A stretch of DNA of 64,000 nucleotides. Origin: Siphonodentalium dalli. Taxonomy: Eukaryota > Mollusca > Scaphopoda > Gadilida > Siphonodentaliidae. This document shows positions 57,756 to 64,000 of the stretch, one piece after another. The stretch lies in NCBI GenBank assembly GCA_032622095.1, contig CP136064.1:135233129-135297128 (forward strand), given 5' to 3'. The position numbers were made by a program, and so were the translations under genes. Numbering within the stretch: position 1 is the first letter of the stretch; the number at the start of each line of letters is the position of its first letter. Below the pieces are notes generated by a model. The model made no database searches. It was not told the origin of the DNA and worked only from the letters and a program-made list of their open reading frames with translations.

Positions 57756-58533
57756 TAAAAACCGGTTATGAGACAACAGATTTTGCCCCAACTTATCATT
57801 TGTCGAGTCATGTTTCCAAGAGTCTTAATGTTTATCTTCTCATTTCTCAGTTTGACAGGTCTATTCAAGTTCTCTAAAATATATAACAAGACAATGAAAA
57901 TGGGCAATATTTCTATGATTGAGTTACAAGACTCTGATGTCTACAGCGAATGAATGTTAAAAAAGTGTGTCCTCTCCGAGAATAAGTCAGTGGAAATTGG
58001 CAATTTTTAAATATGCTCTTATTGAGTCAATTTTTGTCCGATTTTTAAAATGCTTTCAATTTTACAATCATTGAAGCATGCACTTCAACTTGAGAAGTAA
58101 AATCTTTACACTACTAAAGCATCTTTCTATTATCAGAGAATAACAATTAGGGAATACGAATATTAAGAGTTCTTAATTTACATATAAATTAAAAAAATAT
58201 GGAAATTCAAAGATTTTTCCAGTAATTTTGACATATATGTTCTCTGATTGTTCAATGCTCAATGTCATGTGATATCGTCCCGGAAACAGATGCATAATAG
58301 TTAAAATTCAGACATTAGAAATTAGTTGTTCAGCATTTTCAATTTTGAGGGCATCCTGCATAGACCAAGCCTGAAAAATCAAAATACACGTGCTCCTGCT
58401 CTGAAACTTTAGTTCACGATCCAGTATGATGTTCCTAACATGAATTAATGAATAAAAAGTAATTTGAAAAAAACTTTTTTTGCACCCTATTTGGCCACTT
58501 GTGGTCAACCTTTAACGTGAAAGAGCCCATATA

Positions 58534-60110
58534 CCAATACCCTGCTCACACAACCATTCATACACCAGGCTTGCATATACACCCCACTCATGACAATTCA
58601 GCCACTCGCTGTATACTCATAACCACATTCGTGGTCATATAGTCAATCATTGTTTATCAATTCACATCACCATTGGCCATATGGTTATTCCATATACACA
58701 TATTGGCCGCACCAATGGTCAAATAGCCACTAAAGATATACATATGCACCCCACCCATGCCTATAAAGTCACTCCAGGTATACATATACACCCCCACTCA
58801 TGACAATTCAGCCACTCGCTGTATACTCATAACCACATCCGTGATCATATAGTCAATCATTGTTTATCAATTCACATCACCATTGGCCATATGGTTATTC
58901 CATATACACATATTGGCCGCACCAATGGTCAAATAGCCACTAAAGATATACATATGCACCCCACCCATGCCTATAAAGTCACTCCAGGTATACATATACA
59001 CCTCACCAGTGGCCATGCAGCTTTCAAGACATACTAATACCAGCACATCACCTCACCATTGGCCATACAGTCACTCTCTGTATACACATGACCATATAGC
59101 CACTCAAGATATACATATAAACCCCACTCATGACCATTGAGTCACTCCAGTTGTGCATATACACCTCACAAATTGCCATACAATCCTTCAAGACATACCC
59201 GTACCATTTACACCACCTCACCATCGGCCATAGGGTATCTTCCTCATACCTATTTTCCACATACATGGCATATAGCCACTCATGATATACATATACACCC
59301 CACACATGGCCATAGAGTCATTTCAATGTATACATGTACATATACACCTCAGCATTGGATGGATACACCAATACCACATGGCCATTTGTATACTCCAGAC
59401 TTGCATAAATGTATACATGTACACCTCACGCATGACAATTCAGCCATTCGCTGTATACTCATACATCCGACCCATGATCATACAGCGACTCCCTGTATAC
59501 ATATATATCCCCAAATGACAATACACCAACAGCAAAGATGCACATACATACCATATACACCTACATGTATGATCATAATGCCACTTCATATATACCAACA
59601 CGCTCGCCAATGACCATCCATCTATGCATGTATGCATATACATTTCAACAATCATGACCATACAACCGTTCCATGTACACCTATAATTATTATACCCATA
59701 AGCATACAACTACTCCTTATGCATCCATACACCCCACGTATTTTCATACAACCAACACATGACATGTGTATTACACCCATCCATGACAATAAAGCCACCA
59801 AATGTACACCTGTACATTCCACACATGATCATAAAGTGACTCCATATACATGTATACATAAACAACACACGGATGGAATGTAGCTACTCGTGTTGTACCA
59901 ATTCACCACTTCAGTGACTATACAGCCACTCCATGTATACCTATTCACCTCATGCATTAGCACTCATTGTTTACCTGCATCTCACCATAAACACCACACA
60001 CATTACCATATAGACACTCCTTGTATAACTAGTCACACCATTCGTGATTATATTTCATGTATATCTATTTACATCATCTGTGACCACAAAGTCACTCCCT
60101 GACTACCAAT
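58534..60110. repeat. CATGTATAC-rich minisatellite, right block
   Basis: Continuation of 54631-55133. A 210-bp higher-order duplication, 'ccccactcatgacaattcag..tccaggtatacatatacac', lies at about 58576-58785 and 58786-58995. ORFs across it on both strands (59048-59709) are translated repeat. Confidence 0.9.
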
Positions 60111-60960
60111 TTTACAAACATCATGTATGAAGTTGATCAATGTTAATAAATTTTGACACTAATTTGTGAGAGTAGCAACATAAACTGATCTTAAAGATAT
60201 TAGAGAAAACAAATCAAATTTTCCACTTCCAGCTGCCATTTTGTTCAGCCATTTTGAGCCAGAGTGACAATTTTGGTACTAATGAGTTGGAATATGCATA
60301 AAAATGGAATGCTTCACTAAAATTGCACAGTTCTGCCCATTTCTTGATGAAATATGACTAGAAATCCCAATGGTAATTTTTGGTAAAATGTTATACTGCT
60401 TTCTGAAAAAAATCAAATTTTTGAGGGACCAGAAGGGTTTATGATCCCATGAATTGCATATTTCATTGCTCCAATTGTCAGTTAACATGAAATATACAAC
60501 ATAAAGTCACAATTCTCAACCAGTACCAAACAGCATAAACTGATCTTAAAGACATTAGAGAAAACAAATAAAATTTTCCACTTCCGGTTGCCATTTTGGG
60601 CGCCATTTCTGCAGCCATTTTGAGCCAACGTGACAATTTTGGTACTAATGAGTTGGAATATGCATAAGAAATGGAATGTTTCACTAAAATTTCACAGTTC
60701 TGCCCATTTCTTGAGGAAATAATATGACTAGAAACCCAATGTTGATTTTTGGTAACATTTTATACCGCTTTCTGTAAAATCGAATTGTTGAAGGGATCAG
60801 AAGGGTTCCTGACACCATGAATGGCATATTGTATTGCTCCAGTGGTCAGTTAACATGAACAATCCAACATAAAGTCACAATTCTCAACCAGTACCAAACA
60901 GCATAAACTGATATTAAAGATATTAGAGAAAATAATCAAATTTTCCACTTCCAGCTGCCA
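60111..60960. repeat. tandem repeat of about 360 bp, 2.3 copies
   Basis: 'cataaactgatcttaaaga' anchors lie at about 60181, 60535 and 60904. Each unit has 'ttttccacttccagctgcca', 'cagccattttgagcca', 'aatgagttggaatatgcata' and 'gttctgcccatttcttga'. An inverted single copy is at 50580-51000. Confidence 0.88.
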
Positions 60961-62346
60961 TTTTGATGGCCATCTTGGACCGTGAGTTCCAATTTTACCC
61001 TATAATGGTGGCATTTTATCTTATCTTCAAAAAAATATATACATTTGTATACATATGACAAGACTGTCTCACTATAATTTGCATGAAACTGACTTAGTGA
61101 CCCATCTGAAAAACGGTGGCCATGTTGGGCGCCATTTTGAATTTAACGGGTTCCACTTAACCGAAAGCTGGAACCAGCTGGATTATGATCAGGGATATAG
61201 TGGACAATATATGTGCGAAGTTTGGTGCTTTTATCCGGAAGTGAACGATTCTTCCATTATTGTATTTAAATTGGGTTAAGCTCGGGTTTCTGTGAATACT
61301 CCAGGATGCCTATGCATTTTATATTGGATACTGCCATTTTCTGGTCAATGGTGACGGCGATTTCGGCTTTTTAAATGACCAACCTCAGTGATTTCCATAC
61401 ACAAATATCTATTTCTGCCAAGTACGATAATCGGAGAAATTATGATTGTAGTACCCGGATGGGCTTCTTCTAATAATACATTCTGTTTGACAGGAGGTAC
61501 TAGTAACTCTATATAACTACCATGGGCATTTTATCCATGAATTTATAATAAAATGCATTACCGGACTGTCTTTTCCATCGGAATGCATTTATGTGATGGA
61601 CCATCTTAACATGTTAAATATATATTGCAGGATCGTTGGATATTAACAGTATGGGGGAATTAAAATGTATTTAAATATGCAACTAGCATAATTATGACAC
61701 ATTTATGAATGCACGTTTAGATCAATTAGAAGAAACCATTTCTAACACTATATAAAGGTATATGGACCATAGATGTCTTGACTTTTGATCTGTATAAGAT
61801 AGTGATTATAGTGACTTATACATGTATACTACATTTTACCCCAACATTGTCCAAGAACTACCAATGTTAAGTGTTACATGTAATGGTATCCTCGAAAAAG
61901 TGATGGACTGCAATTGGACGTAATCACTTATAAACTAATACAAACTCTAAATTACATCAAGGCGCTGGAGATACCTCCAGACAATACAGCAATTGCCCCG
62001 TCAATTGAGCTCCATAAATAAAAAATTTAGTTGTTTGTCGCCATAAACTGGAAAGAATGCGATATCGATCCTGAATCTGGTTGCCGGCGTCAACACTGAA
62101 TCGAATCTTTGAAGCTTTGCAGGGCCCTAATCAATGCATACGTAAAAAATGTATCTTTATAGTTGGCTGTGTTCCTGGTAAAATCGACTCGTCTATAGTA
62201 TACTGTTTTCCTGGTGTGAATGACTTGTCAACTGTAGGCTGTGTTCAATGTATGGTCTGATGTGTTTAATATGATGTGAGATTTATTGGTATGTCGATAG
62301 TATGGTTTATTTACATTTCTGTGTTCATTTGGAACATTCTGGTGTG

Positions 62347-62347
<1 letters not shown>
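60961..62347. other. no supported gene
   Basis: The 74-codon ORF at 61055-61279 begins MTRLSHYNLH and sits next to 'gccattttg' repeat words. I cannot support it as an exon. Sequence from 61300 is AT-rich without features. Confidence 0.4.

Positions 62348-62379
<32 letters not shown>
62348..62379. repeat. poly-C tract, 32 nt
   Basis: The longest homopolymer in the window. It is directly followed by 'atgcctcgaaattaggtgac'. The glycine-rich minus ORF (62228-62419) is an artefact of this tract. Confidence 0.95.
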
Positions 62380-62539
62380 ATGCCTCGAAATTAGGTGACG
62401 TTGGTAGAAAAGTTGCCATATCTCTGCAAATTTTTTAGATATCAAGCTAAGTTTTGCGTCATTGTGTATCGCATTCGATGCCTCTTTAATATACAGTATT
62501 TCTTAAAACGTTTTTGTATCCGTCCGGCCTATTCATCTT

Positions 62540-62860
62540 ATATTTAGTGTGGGTGACTGGGATTCAGAATTGGATCTCTGGGACATAATTCTTTCCCTCA
62601 ATAATTCTTAAAACATCTTCTCAAGAACCATTTGCCATATTTAGCATATGTTTGGTATGGAGAGTCCTTGTGTGACTGGGATTCAGATTTGTTCAAATGG
62701 GGTCACCGTGTCAAATAGGGGTGCAATCAGGGACATTACTCTCCCCCCATAGTAATTCTTAAAATGGCTCCTCGAGAGCCATCAGGCCTATTTACATGTA
62801 GCTTACATGTAGTATGGAGGGTCCTTGTGTTACTTGGGACTGGGTTTACAAATGAGTTCG
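62540..62860. repeat. degenerate repeat, GTCCTTGTGTGACTGGGATTCAG type
   Basis: Units with 'gtgactgggattcaga', 'aataattcttaaaa' and 'agaaccatttgccatattta' (or 'agagccatcaggcctattta') are present about two and a half times. Related words occur near 53905. Confidence 0.65.
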
Positions 62861-63322
62861 ACCAGTCAAGAAATGAAGTTTGGCCTGAGGTATCAGTGTG
62901 CAAAGGAATTTTACGAACTTGAGAGTGTGTTTGCTTCAGTTGGGAGAGAGCAGACTATGTGGGGATCAGGGCCATGCAGTTGAAAATTTCAAGGTGGACA
63001 CCCCACTGCTCAACAGAGACCTTCTAGCTACATCCCTCTTTTAAGTGATTCCCAGTCTTCTCAGTCTATAGTCTGGTAAGCGTCGCCACAGTCATTGACT
63101 GTCTTGTTGAGATACCCTGCACTTTTGAGCCTTCGAAAAAATCATGTTCTATGTTGTAAACCAACCTTTGGCACACACAGCATGGGTGTGCGATTTCTGT
63201 TCTGGATTGGCTGCTATAAAAAAATCCACATTTGTGGATTAGGCCTAAAAAAAGATAATTTTTTTCTGCTAATGTGCTGAAAAACATTAGGGATGGTGAG
63301 CAGCCAAAAACGTTTTATTGTA
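62861..63322. other. no recognisable feature
   Basis: Overlapping ORFs at 63066-63287 are mirror frames. No domain is recognised. Confidence 0.4.
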
Positions 63323-63326
63323 TTAA

Positions 63327-63712
63327 AGGTACTCAATCCGATCAAACTCCTCTCAATTACTATTTCAATGGCTTCGGGGGTCAAACATATTTGATTCGAG
63401 TCGAGGAAGCCACCCATCAAAGCTCAGATTTATTAGATATCGATTTTAGAAATCTATTATTTTTCATTATCGGGAATACTTTCTGTCCCAGAAGTTTACT
63501 GAAAAAGCCGACCGACATACTCTCGATACTAAATTACATTGAACAAAATGTTGCTATACAACACATTTTGGGCAATTATATACGATAGTTCACAGTCGTT
63601 AGCATTATTTTTGGATAATTAATCGATTTTGATAACTAAAGTGACCTTTGATAAAATTTTGTTGTTGTTGGAATCTGTTGAGATGGGGACCCTCTGATCG
63701 GATTGAGTACCT
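63327..63712. mobile_element. TTAA MITE, AGGTACTCAATCCGATC family, copy 5
   Basis: TTAA at 63323-63326 and 63713-63716. The left end is aggtactcaatccgatcaaa and the right end is ctgatcggattgagtacct. The inner words 'gattcgagtcgaggaagcca' and 'catcaaagctcag' are conserved. The ORF at 63274-63588 crosses the MITE and is not supported. Confidence 0.92.
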
Positions 63713-63716
63713 TTAA

Positions 63717-63901
63717 TAAATAGTTTTATTTTTCTGTATTTTTAACAAAACTTGTATAATACTTGATAAGAGCCCACATTATGAACCTCTTAGTCTCAAG
63801 GTGATAGAGGCACAATAAACTCAGATTCAAAGTTACAGATGATTTAATGTTTACATTTACAAATTGCTATATGCCTATCAACCAGTCTTGAAACAGTCCT
63901 G
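63717..63901. other. no recognisable feature
   Basis: Short spacer between two MITE copies. Confidence 0.4.
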
Positions 63902-63905
63902 TTAA

Positions 63906-64000
63906 AGGTACTCAATCCGAACAGAGGGTCCTCATCTCAACAGATTCCAACAACAACAATCCGATCAAAGGGTCCTATATTACTATTTCTTTGGCTTTGG
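63906..64000. mobile_element. TTAA MITE, copy 6 (cut by window end)
   Basis: TTAA at 63902-63905 followed by aggtactcaatccgaacaga and the long-form insert 'catctcaacagattccaac', as in the copy at 41923. It is cut by the window end, so only the left 95 bp are seen. Confidence 0.9.

Larger units (their letters stand above)
55138..58529. mobile_element. transposon with perfect 26-bp TIRs, 3392 bp
   Basis: The left end tgggctctttcacgttaaag followed by gttgac is exactly mirrored at 58504-58529. TATA lies at 55134-55137 and 58530-58533, so the target is TA or TATA. It interrupts the CATGTATAC minisatellite, which is direct evidence of insertion. Inside, 'tgtcctctccgagaat' or close forms occur at 55728, 55880, 56224 (reverse) and 57969. 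The interior also carries the 57325 module. No transposase-length ORF is present. Confidence 0.92.

Noticed and set aside
59048-59709. Several overlapping ORFs on both strands
   Set aside because: Minisatellite translation; both strands are open because the repeat unit lacks stops in several frames.
62228-62419. Glycine-rich 63-codon minus-strand ORF
   Set aside because: The glycine run is the 32-nt poly-C tract read on the other strand.

Overview
The window looks like nuclear DNA of an animal, probably an aquatic invertebrate. It is AT-rich, has no operon-like gene packing and no long intact ORF. Almost all recognisable content is repetitive: a satellite array, many elements with terminal inverted repeats, non-LTR retrotransposon remnants and microsatellites. 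Repeat modules of the 'ggccgccagcggccatcttgg' type, frequent 'tacatgta' words and Helentron-like 'actagctg' ends are, from memory, common in molluscs and other lophotrochozoans. That phylum guess is weak. No rRNA, tRNA, CRISPR array or intact host gene was found.

Layout. 1-2530 is a 205-bp satellite. 3.09-3.6 kb is a TTAA-flanked element. 4.16-5.16 kb is a minus-strand LINE-like 3' remnant with a frameshifted coding piece. 5.99-16.44 kb is a giant fold-back structure. It has about 3-kb inverted arms around a non-coding spacer of about 4 kb. The spacer is studded with about 25 copies of a motif close to AGTCAACTCGTACC and holds a 156-bp tandem array. 17-20.2 kb holds minisatellites, palindromic TTAAGCGCAA motifs and a 1.74-kb TA-flanked element. 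20.2-24.1 kb is a Helentron-like composite interrupted by a 1.13-kb TTAA-flanked element. 24.5-26.3 kb has a short TIR element, a 401-bp tandem duplication and CCGGATGCC repeats. 27.15-28.83 kb is a TIR element with another nested inside it. 29.4-29.9 kb carries four copies of GTCGCGGTGTGGACA.

32.4-33.03 kb is relatively free of repeats and ends in the best host-gene candidate, a 25-codon first exon followed by GTAAGT. 33.7-36.25 kb is a decayed minus-strand non-LTR retrotransposon (reverse transcriptase, RNase H, C-terminal zinc finger), split by a 312-bp TIR element. 36.5-41.2 kb holds inverted MITE copies, a TA-flanked MITE, tandem modules and a U2 snRNA-like segment. 44.15-48.96 kb is a second large inverted-repeat structure, with recurring GTAACACACGTGAC motifs inside it. 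50.4-61 kb is a nest of inverted modules, including a TIR element with a 9-bp target duplication and a 3.39-kb element with perfect 26-bp TIRs inserted into a CATGTATAC-rich minisatellite. The last kilobases hold further TTAA-flanked MITEs.

There is no gene cooperation to describe. The window is a record of layered transposition. The only protein functions that can be read belong to the dead non-LTR element. Coordinates of degenerate repeats were aligned by eye and are approximate; exact element ends are given where terminal repeats and target duplications agree.
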